Positions 23,776 through 30,866 of a stretch of 33,811 bases of DNA are shown in pieces; positions within the stretch are counted from its first letter, which is position 1; each line of letters begins with the position of its first letter. Location: the NCBI GenBank assembly GCA_029261895.1, contig JAJDAK010000020.1:1-33811 (forward strand), in the 5' to 3' direction. A program made the position numbers and the translations under genes. The notes beneath the pieces are model-generated. The model searched no databases and was not told where the DNA came from. It worked only from the letters and a program-made list of their open reading frames with translations. This DNA is from Deltaproteobacteria bacterium. GTDB lineage: Bacteria; Myxococcota_A; UBA9160; SZUA-336.

Positions 23776-24692
23776 TCATCCTGGCTCGCTTTCTCAGATG
23801 ACCCGCTCTTCGAGTCGATCGGTGAAATCTCGATCCACTGCTCGCATGCAACAAAACGAAACCGCTTCAAACTGAACCGCGGCTTATGATCTTCGAGTTT
23901 ATACGGATAGGGACAATTTTTGCTTCGTGATCCGCGTTCAATCTGAGGGACACGTCCATGGAGATCACGATAGCCACGATATCGTAACTGCGGTCTGTTC
24001 TTTTGCTCAAACGATTTACAATCCACCTCAAGAGCCCGCCGTTCGGCAAGTCGGACGGACCAGCATCCGGACTCTGCATGGAGAACCACGTCATCTGAGT
24101 TCTCCGGGTCTTGATAGAGATCGATCGGCTTGCCGTTTGCTGTTCCATGAACATCGTCCGCAAGTAACCAAATCTCCGTTCGCCTGCCACCATCGTGGTC
24201 GAGTTTCGGAGTGAACCTAACCTCCGCGCATTCATCGCAGCCGCAAAAACGAACGCGACCCTCTGTGAATTTGGGCACACCACAACCTTCACAACGCAGA
24301 TCGCAGCCTTTAACCAGTTCGCCCGAGCTGGCCGTAAGTGTATCAAGTAAGCCCCTTCCGGAAGTTCGACCACTTCGCAGTCGATACGTCTGGTCGTAAA
24401 AGAGCCGATCGCCTCTAAGCTTGAAATTATGGGAGGACAGCTCAGCAATCGCGCCATAGTCCCAGCCGACAATCCATGCGGTTTCCCCCTTTTTCGAGTC
24501 AATGATCACAACTTCCCAAGGAAAAAGCGGGTCTTGGTACACACGCGCTGGCCGGCTGCCAACCTCGGCATGCATATCCGGACGCGCGGCCCAAGGCTCG
24601 TTGCGTTCGGGTGGGCCTTCGGCAGCGGCTATGGTCGCCGCTGCCACCACGGCGGCAACGAAGAAAGTTTGAAACCTATTCAGAATCAACAT
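23772..24692 (-). CDS. Exported Cys-rich protein of unknown function
   Basis: A 306-residue protein with a probable signal peptide (FFVAAVVAAATIAAAEG, cleavage near residue 25). The centre has a dense cysteine cluster, CDLRCEGCG then FCGCDEC, about 28 residues apart overall, suggestive of metal binding or disulfides. The rest is rich in charged and aromatic residues. I do not recognise a family. It lies between repeat A and the first DUF4143 ATPase, so it is a candidate cargo gene of this cassette. It ends exactly where the ATPase remnant ends. Confidence 0.6.
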   Translation of the reverse strand: MLILNRFQTFFVAAVVAAATIAAAEGPPERNEPWAARPDMHAEVGSRPARVYQDPLFPWEVVIIDSKKGETAWIVGWDYGAIAELSSHNFKLRGDRLFYDQTYRLRSGRTSGRGLLDTLTASSGELVKGCDLRCEGCGVPKFTEGRVRFCGCDECAEVRFTPKLDHDGGRRTEIWLLADDVHGTANGKPIDLYQDPENSDDVVLHAESGCWSVRLAERRALEVDCKSFEQKNRPQLRYRGYRDLHGRVPQIERGSRSKNCPYPYKLEDHKPRFSLKRFRFVACEQWIEISPIDSKSGSSEKASQDD

Positions 24693-24736
24693 GCATATAC
24701 CTCATGGACTACTTCCTCCTGGAAAACGGCATCTAG

Positions 24737-25921
24737 CTATGATCGCGTCCGCCTTTGCCAGCGCGCCAGCGGCTTGAGGTCTTGCAGCAGCCGCGCGGCA
24801 GATACAGCTCGAATCTTCTTAGCGAGCGGAAATGTTTCGCTACCCGCGTGAATTACATCGAGTCGCGTAAGCTTTAAGTTGTCGAGGGCTGAGTGCATCG
24901 ATGGGGTAATCTTCGGTGCTGTTGTTCGCTTGATCTCGAAACCGTATCGCTTGTCTCCGAAGGGTATTAGAAGGTCGAGCTCCGCTCCGGTATGCGTGGC
25001 CCAGAAATAGCAGAATCGATCTTGTACACCGAGTTGATGAATTACTGACTCGAGCATGAAACCTTCCCAGGAAGCCCCCACTTTCGGATGTCGGTGGAGG
25101 TCCCGCATAGACGCAATATCGAGAAGAGAGTGTAGTAACCCACTATCGCGAATGTATACCTTGGGTGACTTGACCTGACGTTTCCCAATGTTCTGAAACC
25201 AAGGCTGAAGAACGCGGATCATGAACGTCGCTTGCAGTGCATCTAGGTAGCGGCGTGTTACGTGATGAGAGACACCGAATGCCCTTCCAAACTCCGAAGC
25301 GTTCCAGATTTGGCCGTGGTAGTGGGCGAGCATCGCCCAAAAGCGTTCGAGCGTTCCTGCTGAAAAGCGAAAGCCGAGTTGAGGAAGATCCCGTTCCAGA
25401 TACGTACGGATGAAGTTCTCGCGCCATGTGAAGCTCTTGGTATTGGAAGCTGCGAGGTAGGAACGGGGAAACCCCCCGCGGGACCACAGGCGATCCAACT
25501 TCGTGATGCCGACTTCATCGAGCGTGAAGCCAGAGAGTTCGTGATAGGCAATCCGTCCCGCGAGCGATTCGGAGCTTTGCCGAAGAAGATCTGGCGACGC
25601 ACTGCCAAGGACCACAAACCGAGCCGGTGTTCTGGGTCGATCCACCAATACCCGAATCATCGGAAACAGCTCGGGACGCCGTTGGATCTCATCGAGGACG
25701 ACCGTACCCCGCAATCCGCCCAATGCGAGTTCTGGATCATCAAGTCGGGCTAGATCCTGCGTGCGCTCAAGGTCAAAGTGCGCAACTGGACGTTCGTGTC
25801 GCTCAAGGTTGCGCTTCACCAGCGTTGTTTTCCCGACTTGCCGAGCTCCGAGGATCGCGACGACCGGACTCTCCTTGAGAAGCCGTCTAAGATGAAGACT
25901 CTGTCTTTTGCGATCGATCAT
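24737..25921 (-). CDS. AAA_14/DUF4143 family ATPase, first copy
   Basis: A 394-residue protein from ATG 25921 (MIDRKRQSLHL). In-frame ATGs further upstream, one at 25969 inside the palindrome, are less likely. The AAA domain has Walker A GARQVGKT (25-32), Walker B VVLDEIQ (74-80) and a sensor-like GSASPDLL. The family motif RTYLERDLPQLG follows, then a winged-helix region (NASEFGRAFGVSHHVTRRYL). The C-terminal DUF4143 domain keeps the PD-(D/E)XK-type residues in AELDLLIPFG and FEIKR. The biological role of the family is unknown. A 33-bp palindrome lies 16-48 bp before the start. Confidence 0.9.
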   Translation of the reverse strand: MIDRKRQSLHLRRLLKESPVVAILGARQVGKTTLVKRNLERHERPVAHFDLERTQDLARLDDPELALGGLRGTVVLDEIQRRPELFPMIRVLVDRPRTPARFVVLGSASPDLLRQSSESLAGRIAYHELSGFTLDEVGITKLDRLWSRGGFPRSYLAASNTKSFTWRENFIRTYLERDLPQLGFRFSAGTLERFWAMLAHYHGQIWNASEFGRAFGVSHHVTRRYLDALQATFMIRVLQPWFQNIGKRQVKSPKVYIRDSGLLHSLLDIASMRDLHRHPKVGASWEGFMLESVIHQLGVQDRFCYFWATHTGAELDLLIPFGDKRYGFEIKRTTAPKITPSMHSALDNLKLTRLDVIHAGSETFPLAKKIRAVSAARLLQDLKPLARWQRRTRS

Positions 25922-25936
25922 GCAAAAATGATCACC

Positions 25937-25969
25937 ATGAAATTTGGACGTATAGTATCCAAATTTCAT
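25937..25969. promoter_or_regulatory. 33-bp palindrome before the first DUF4143 ATPase
   Basis: ATGAAATTTGGA (25937-25948) and TCCAAATTTCAT (25958-25969) are perfect 12-bp inverted arms around a 9-bp spacer. The dyad sits 16-48 bp upstream of the leftward ATPase start. A second small dyad, GATCAT...ATGATC, overlaps the start codon at about 25916-25933. The position suggests an operator, perhaps for the ATPase's own winged helix. Confidence 0.75.
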
Positions 25970-26048
25970 AGAGCCAACAAGGCTGCGGTCACGTTCGAAG
26001 ATCGAGCCCACCCCCTCGAAGCGGTGCGAAAAACCGTTGAGCCGTTCC

Positions 26049-26095
26049 GGGGTCTCCTTCAGAAACCGTACGATTTCAGCTACTTAGAAGACCCC
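26049..26095. terminator. Hairpin within repeat B
   Basis: GGGGTCT (26049-26055) pairs with AGACCCC (26089-26095); inside, GAAA pairs with TTTC around an 8-nt loop. The same structure with identical arms occurs in repeat C. There is no T-run, so a terminator is only one option. It could equally be a structural recombination element of the repeat. Confidence 0.5.
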
Positions 26096-26176
26096 ACGGG
26101 GGCGTGATTCAAGCAAGTCGCCGGCAGATTCAAGCACCCCTTGCTACCCCGCCCCCGTAAGCTACTGATCTCCCTC

Positions 26177-26215
26177 GGAGAGATGCCGGAGCGGTTGAAC
26201 GGGGCGGTCTCGAAA
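26177..26215 (+). pseudogene. tRNA-Ser(CGA) 5'-half fragment, copy B
   Basis: These 39 bases run from GGAGAGATGCC through the D-arm to the anticodon loop CTCGAAA. From memory they differ from E. coli tRNA-Ser(CGA) at only three positions over the same length. The D-arm is intact. Downstream bases (GACATTC) cannot pair with the 5' side of the anticodon stem, and no T-arm or 3' acceptor strand follows, so it is a fragment. Confidence 0.8.
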
Positions 26216-26434
26216 GACATTCGGCGGGTTTCGAGATTTTCCTTTTATCTCAAGCAGTTACCTAGCCCACCTGCTCGACCTGGTTCAAGCAGACCTGATC
26301 CGATGTGGTGCAGTTTGATGCATCGTGGTGCAATGTGGTGCGTGGCTGAATCGGGGCGGGAATTCCTGTGACCACTCCACTCGGAGGGTCTTCGCGACCA
26401 TCGTTTCAGCTCACCAACCCCAACTGATATCGTG

Positions 26435-27934
26435 ATGAGCACAACAAATCCCTATTGCAAAGTCCTTGGAATCAAAGTTCCGTGCTTGGAAGCTGCAAAG
26501 AACAGCCCCGATGCGAACGTCTATGCTCTGCTCATCGTTGTTGCACTCGAGCGTGGTGAGCCGATAACCCTCACCCAGGTGGCGACGCGATTTGAAGAGG
26601 CAGGCATCGCTACCTACAAGCAAGCGCTTGCCTCGCTCAAGAGATGTCGCCCAGGACGGCCTCCCCTATACCGTGATGGGGACATGTATGCGCTTGATCC
26701 TTATGATCACGAAGCAGACCTTTGGGCTTTTCGTCTTGGACTCCGGCCTCCAAAGGTGGCAGCACTGAGAGTGGTCCGGTCATCGCCAATTCAACCGTCG
26801 TCTCCAGATGAGGCCTTGTCCCTCGCTGAGCTCGATGAAGTTCTGCGCGATGGCATTCCCGGGGATTGGTCGGCGCAGAGAATTGCGATCTGTGTTCTCG
26901 ATACCCACGGTACGCCGATACTACCGGATCAGGTTCTGAGGTATGTACATGAGCGAGGTCGTCGGAGCCGGTTATCTAGCAATTCAGCGAAGTATTGGCG
27001 CCGGGGTAGCCCAGTTCGCGTGCGACACGATGGAAAGTGGGAGCTTTCCGTTGAGCACGAAGCGGTTCGGTCCGCGCGGCGCGCGGCTCACGAACGGCTC
27101 GCTATGATTCATCGGTGGGCCGACAGACGTCCAGATGCGGTCGTCATGGAGGCCCGGCGAAAACAGCACGAGCGAACTCGGTTAGCCCATGGGGAAGAGC
27201 TGGCACGTATGAGCCGCGTACTGATCCACGCTTTCCCTCAACAAAAACCCGCTGCGCTAGTGCTTGTAGATGTCACTCGTCGCGATGTCTCGACTTTCTT
27301 TGGTAAAGAGATTGCTGATGCAAGACAGAAGGTTCTCGACTACGAGATTATTGCGGCGATCGGCGTGCGGACGCTATTGCGAAGTCTCGGCGTCGATCCG
27401 GGTATGCGTCGCCTCGCAGATTTGGCACCATCTCAAAAGACCAGACAGCTCAATAAGCGCGGTAGAACGCTGAAGATCACAACCCGTCTTCTTGTTCAGG
27501 GCACCTGCGGTATCCCTCATCCATTCGGCGACGAAAAGATACTTCGCAAATACCTACGTGAAGGCAAACTTCACAAACTCTGTCGTCGTCTCGAATCCGA
27601 TGCAAAGGCACTTTATGCATTCTATCAGTATGGTCGACTGCATGGTACGGTTCGACTTCGTTGGGGTTTCATCGATGAGAGGATCCCTGCACCGTGGGTT
27701 CATCCCGACGAAACCACTATTCACAGGCTCATGGATGAAGCTCTGCACCACGGCATTCCACTTGAGGTGGTTGTCGGAAGCGCGCCGGGCTGGAACGATC
27801 CATGGTCTCGCGTGCAGCGAGCCTACGTTGAAAAGGAAGGATGGCATTCGTGGATCCACGATGAATCTGGAAACGTGATCGACGAAAGCGAGGTGCAGAT
27901 GGCTCGACTGGCGAAGAATAGCGTGAACGGTTGA
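26435..27934 (+). CDS. Unrecognised 499-residue protein with two winged-helix-like regions
   Basis: Started at ATG 26435; an in-frame GTG lies one codon before. I do not recognise a family. The N-terminus (TLTQVATRFEEAGIATYKQALASL) looks like a winged helix, and a second helix-turn-helix-like stretch follows at about 135-200 (LSLAELDEVL..., DQVLRYVHERGRRS). The middle has a hydrophobic strand PAALVLVDVTRRDVSTF. The C-terminal third is rich in Trp and His (VVVGSAPGWNDPWSRVQ). It lies directly right of repeat B and converges with the second ATPase, 25 bp apart. No signal peptide or membrane segment is seen. Confidence 0.8.
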   Translation: MSTTNPYCKVLGIKVPCLEAAKNSPDANVYALLIVVALERGEPITLTQVATRFEEAGIATYKQALASLKRCRPGRPPLYRDGDMYALDPYDHEADLWAFRLGLRPPKVAALRVVRSSPIQPSSPDEALSLAELDEVLRDGIPGDWSAQRIAICVLDTHGTPILPDQVLRYVHERGRRSRLSSNSAKYWRRGSPVRVRHDGKWELSVEHEAVRSARRAAHERLAMIHRWADRRPDAVVMEARRKQHERTRLAHGEELARMSRVLIHAFPQQKPAALVLVDVTRRDVSTFFGKEIADARQKVLDYEIIAAIGVRTLLRSLGVDPGMRRLADLAPSQKTRQLNKRGRTLKITTRLLVQGTCGIPHPFGDEKILRKYLREGKLHKLCRRLESDAKALYAFYQYGRLHGTVRLRWGFIDERIPAPWVHPDETTIHRLMDEALHHGIPLEVVVGSAPGWNDPWSRVQRAYVEKEGWHSWIHDESGNVIDESEVQMARLAKNSVNG

Positions 27935-27959
27935 TAGACCTGTGTTCGCTCTTGATCCG

Positions 27960-29129
27960 CTACCTACCGTCGGGCGAAATGAGCTCCCCTTTCCAGAGCC
28001 GCCGTACGAAGGTTGTGGCCGGAAATACTTCAATACCGTCATCGGTTCTTCGTGCCTTTGGCTCGCGACAAACCACCACCCGGCGGGCGACCGTCGGGTG
28101 GTCTTCGCGTAGCTTACGCAGTCCTTTGAGATGATCTCGTGAGATCTTAGTACTAGATTTTGCCTCGATCGCGACTCGCATATCCCCAATGATGAAGTCC
28201 ACTTCAATGCCACTTGCAAGTCGCCAATAGGAAAGGAGTTCGTCCGGCCGCCGGTAGCTCATATAAGTACTCAGCTCATGAAAGACCCAGTTCTCAAACG
28301 CCTTCCCATAAAGTTCGGATCCCGGCAAGAGATCACCTCTTCGCGCAAGACGATTTACAACGCCTACATCCACGAAATAGAACTTTGGCGCCTGAATAAC
28401 CCTTCGCTTCGGCCGTTTTCGATAAGCAGGTAACCAACATCCCAGCAGCGTATCTTCCAGAATTCCAAAATGGTTCTTTGTTGTATGACTTGATACTCCG
28501 CACTCGCGAGCAATATTTGAGAAGTTAACGGTCTCGCTATCGGATAGGGCTGCGATATCTAAAAACTCTGAGAATACTGGTAGGTTTCGCACGAGACCTT
28601 CCGCCGCAATTTCCTCCTTGAGATAGTCAGCGATATAGGCATCTAGCATTCTGTTGGGTCGAGCTGCCCCATAGATTCGAGGTAGGTAGCCATGGTTGAG
28701 CATTCGGTCGAGGTCGAAGTCGCTGGCCAGTTCTCCAGCGGATAGTCCGTGCAGTTCGTAACGCATCGCCCGTCCCCCCAGCAGGTTGGCTGCGCCACGC
28801 CTGACTTTACGTGCGCTGGATCCACAGAGTGCGAAGTGAAATCCGCGATTCTCGATAAGCCAATGGACCTCATCGAGTAGAGCGGGAACCCTCTGAATCT
28901 CATCGATAACGATCTGTTGGCCCGGGTTGGTGTCGTTTGCCTCGAGTTCCTGCCGCAAGAGTTCCGGGCGGCCAGTATAGCGCCGGAACTCCTCTGCCTT
29001 GAGGAGGTCAATCCAGTGAGTCTGCGGGTAGGTGTTTCGCAGGAGGGTCGTCTTGCCGATCTGGCGGGGGCCCCAAATGAAGAAGGTCTCGGTTCCCGGT
29101 GCGGGCAACGATAGAAATCGTTTGTACAT
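27960..29129 (-). CDS. AAA_14/DUF4143 family ATPase, second copy
   Basis: A 389-residue protein from ATG 29129 (MYKRFLSLPAP); the TTG three codons upstream is inside the palindrome region and less likely. Walker A is GPRQIGKT (20-27), Walker B IVIDEIQRVP, and the sensor segment LCGSSARKVRR. A winged helix follows in FSNIARECGVSSHTTKNHF. The DUF4143 part keeps GIEVDFIIGD and VAIEAKSS, the D and E-x-K pattern of PD-(D/E)XK nucleases. It is only distantly similar to its two neighbours of the same family, so these are not recent duplicates. The operator-like palindrome begins 5 bp upstream of the start. Confidence 0.9.
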   Translation of the reverse strand: MYKRFLSLPAPGTETFFIWGPRQIGKTTLLRNTYPQTHWIDLLKAEEFRRYTGRPELLRQELEANDTNPGQQIVIDEIQRVPALLDEVHWLIENRGFHFALCGSSARKVRRGAANLLGGRAMRYELHGLSAGELASDFDLDRMLNHGYLPRIYGAARPNRMLDAYIADYLKEEIAAEGLVRNLPVFSEFLDIAALSDSETVNFSNIARECGVSSHTTKNHFGILEDTLLGCWLPAYRKRPKRRVIQAPKFYFVDVGVVNRLARRGDLLPGSELYGKAFENWVFHELSTYMSYRRPDELLSYWRLASGIEVDFIIGDMRVAIEAKSSTKISRDHLKGLRKLREDHPTVARRVVVCREPKARRTDDGIEVFPATTFVRRLWKGELISPDGR

Positions 29130-29133
29130 ATAA

Positions 29134-29157
29134 TTCAATATATCATGATAATTTGAA
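29134..29157. promoter_or_regulatory. 24-bp palindrome before the second DUF4143 ATPase
   Basis: The centre TATCATGATA (29141-29150) is a perfect palindrome, and TTCAA (29134-29138) pairs symmetrically with TTGAA (29153-29157) about the same centre. Twenty of 24 positions are symmetric. It begins 5 bp upstream of the ATPase ATG and would overlap its ribosome site or promoter. Confidence 0.7.
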
Positions 29158-29233
29158 GTATCAATTCCAGCTCTCGACCTGAACTAGCTCGATGGTTCGC
29201 GATCGGCGGTGCGAAAAATCGTTAAGCCGTTCC

Positions 29234-29280
29234 GGGGTCTCCTTCAGAAACCGTACGATTTCAGCTACTTAGAAGACCCC
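29234..29280. terminator. Hairpin within repeat C
   Basis: GGGGTCT (29234-29240) pairs with AGACCCC (29274-29280), with the same inner GAAA/TTTC pairing as in repeat B. Conservation of both arms between copies argues the structure is part of the element. No T-run follows. Confidence 0.5.
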
Positions 29281-29361
29281 ACAGGGGCGCGATTCAAACA
29301 GATTACCCGCAGATTGAAGCACCCCTTGCACCCCCAGCCATGTAAGTTATTGATTCTCCTC

Positions 29362-29401
29362 GGAGAGATGGCCTTCGCTGATGAACGGGGCGGTCTCGAA
29401 A
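29362..29401 (+). pseudogene. tRNA-Ser(CGA) 5'-half fragment, copy C
   Basis: Forty bases with the same altered D-arm as copy A (GCCTTCGCTGA) and the anticodon loop CTCGAAA. Identity with the other copies falls off right after the loop. No 3' half is present. Confidence 0.7.
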
Positions 29402-29581
29402 TTCACTTGGGTTGATTCCCGATTCGTCTTTATTTTTAGCCACTTGCATCGTCCTACTGCTCGACTCGATTCAAGCAGATCTGACCCAATGCGGTGTAGT
29501 TTGATGCATCGTGGTGCAATCTGATGCACGGCTGAATCCGACCAGCCTCCGGACGAAGCCGCGGTTTCGCGCCTCAAGCTC

Positions 29582-29616
29582 TTGACCATATTTACGTCAC
29601 CCGTAAAAATGGTCAA
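29582..29616. promoter_or_regulatory. 35-bp palindrome abutting the third DUF4143 ATPase start codon
   Basis: TTGACCAT (29582-29589) pairs with ATGGTCAA (29609-29616) and TTTACG (29591-29596) with CGTAAA (29602-29607), leaving one mismatch per arm and a 5-bp centre. The last base of the right arm is immediately followed by the ATG at 29617. No Shine-Dalgarno motif is visible, so the palindrome occupies the place of the leader. It could be a DNA operator or an mRNA hairpin controlling initiation. Confidence 0.82.
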
Positions 29617-30846
29617 ATGGCGTTTCGACACCGCACCCTAGCCAGCGCGGTCCAAGACCTGGCTTTCGACGGCAATAAGGTCGCGCTCATCTCGGGCCCC
29701 CGGCAATGCGGAAAGACCACGCTTGCACGGATGCTACTAAAACCGCGCCGAGACGGAGTTTACTGGAACTGGGACGAGCCCCGGTTTCGAAGACGTTGGA
29801 TCAAAGATCCTGCCACGACGGTTCCGGAACGCACGAGCCGGAAAGCGAAGCCGCTGGTCGTCTACGATGAGATCCACAAGGATCGTCGCTGGAAGCGCAC
29901 ACTCAAAGGTATCTACGACACGCTTGAGTCCCCATGTGATCTGCTCGTCACCGGCAGTGCCCGTCTCGATGTCTACAAGCGGGGCAGTGACAGCCTGCTC
30001 GGCCGCAACATCCCCTTCCGAATGCATCCCTTCTCCCTACGAGAGATGCGATCCGCACAGGCATCGAGTCCCGACCAGGTGCTGCAGCAGCTTTTCTCTT
30101 CCACAGCACGTCAATCAAAACAACGACAAGCCGACTTGAAAGATCTCCTCGCCTACGGTCCGTTTCCCGAGCCCTTAATCGGACAGAACATCCGTCGAGC
30201 GCGGATCTGGCGCCGAACTCGAAGTGAATTGATTATTCGCGAAGACCTTCGGGATCTCAGCAGGCTCCCAGAGCTCGCAAGAATCGAGATGCTTGCCACG
30301 CTGCTTCCCCCTAAAGTAAGCGGACTCTTGAGCATTCAATCGCTTGCTGAAGATCTCGAAGTTGCACACCAGACGGTGTCTCGCTGGCTCGAATACCTAG
30401 AGCGACTCTACTACGTCTACGAGATCAAGCCGTGGTATCGCCAGGTTCCCCGTTCCCTCCGCAAGGCGGGCAAGCTCTATTTCTTGGACTTCGCAGAGAT
30501 CACCAACGAGGGAGCCCGCTTCGAAAACCTTGTTGCCAACCATCTACTTAAAGCTTGTGACTACTGGACCGAGACCGGCGAGGGAACCTTTGCGCTCCAT
30601 TTCTTGCGCGACAAAGAGAAGAGGGAAGTGGATTTTCTGATCGTCCGCGACGGAAAGCCCTGGCTTCCGGTCGAGTGCAAGCTTCGGGATTCCTTGCCAT
30701 CAAACGCACTTTGGTCATTCATGAAGGTACTTCGCCTCGACAAAGCCGTGCAGATCACACGGGAGCCCGGACGAAAACTACACAAACAGAAAGAACTCCA
30801 GGTTCTGGTCGTAGACGCCGCGCGGTCCCTCCAAATTTTTCCGTAA
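29617..30846 (+). CDS. AAA_14/DUF4143 family ATPase, third copy
   Basis: A 409-residue protein. Walker A is GPRQCGKT (27-34), Walker B LVVYDEIHK, and the sensor-like segment VTGSARLDV. A winged-helix region follows in SIQSLAEDLEVAHQTVSRWL. The DUF4143 domain keeps REVDFLIVRDG and PVECKLRD, the D and E-x-K pattern of PD-(D/E)XK nucleases. It lies right of repeat C, the only one of the three ATPases transcribed rightward. The remnant beside repeat A is a close relative, so this version occurred at least twice in the locus. Confidence 0.9.
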   Translation: MAFRHRTLASAVQDLAFDGNKVALISGPRQCGKTTLARMLLKPRRDGVYWNWDEPRFRRRWIKDPATTVPERTSRKAKPLVVYDEIHKDRRWKRTLKGIYDTLESPCDLLVTGSARLDVYKRGSDSLLGRNIPFRMHPFSLREMRSAQASSPDQVLQQLFSSTARQSKQRQADLKDLLAYGPFPEPLIGQNIRRARIWRRTRSELIIREDLRDLSRLPELARIEMLATLLPPKVSGLLSIQSLAEDLEVAHQTVSRWLEYLERLYYVYEIKPWYRQVPRSLRKAGKLYFLDFAEITNEGARFENLVANHLLKACDYWTETGEGTFALHFLRDKEKREVDFLIVRDGKPWLPVECKLRDSLPSNALWSFMKVLRLDKAVQITREPGRKLHKQKELQVLVVDAARSLQIFP

Positions 30847-30866
30847 ACTCGAGCGATCGAATGGTG

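Larger units (their letters stand above)
26021..26353. repeat. Repeat copy B (tRNA-half cassette repeat)
   Basis: Holds GCGGTGCGAAAAACCG, a 7-bp-stem hairpin, two TTCAAGCA motifs, the best preserved tRNA-Ser half, a tail nearly identical to copy A, and an extra segment GATGCATCGTGGTGCAA shared with copy C. It fills most of the 25970-26434 gap. The remaining ~80 bp before the 500-residue gene show nothing recognisable. Confidence 0.85.
29206..29540. repeat. Repeat copy C (tRNA-half cassette repeat)
   Basis: Holds the GCGGTGCGAAAAATCG opening, the same hairpin as copy B, TTCAA-type motifs, the tRNA-Ser half, and a tail ending GATGCACGGCTGAATCCG. Up to the anticodon loop it is very close to copies A and B; the tail after the loop is clearly more diverged. 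It fills most of the gap between the second and third ATPase genes, with only a palindrome and about 40 unremarkable bases besides. Confidence 0.85.

Noticed and set aside
26177..26260. Functional tRNA-Ser(CGA) gene in repeat B
   Set aside because: The first 39 bases match, but the anticodon stem cannot close and no variable arm, T-arm or 3' acceptor strand follows.
23398..29540. Repeats A-C as a CRISPR array
   Set aside because: Copies are ~300 bp long and kilobases apart with genes between them; there are no short repeat-spacer units or cas genes.
23281..30846. Integron with attC sites
   Set aside because: No integrase gene, and the repeat has tRNA-half structure rather than the paired R/L boxes of attC; the integron analogy is only organisational.
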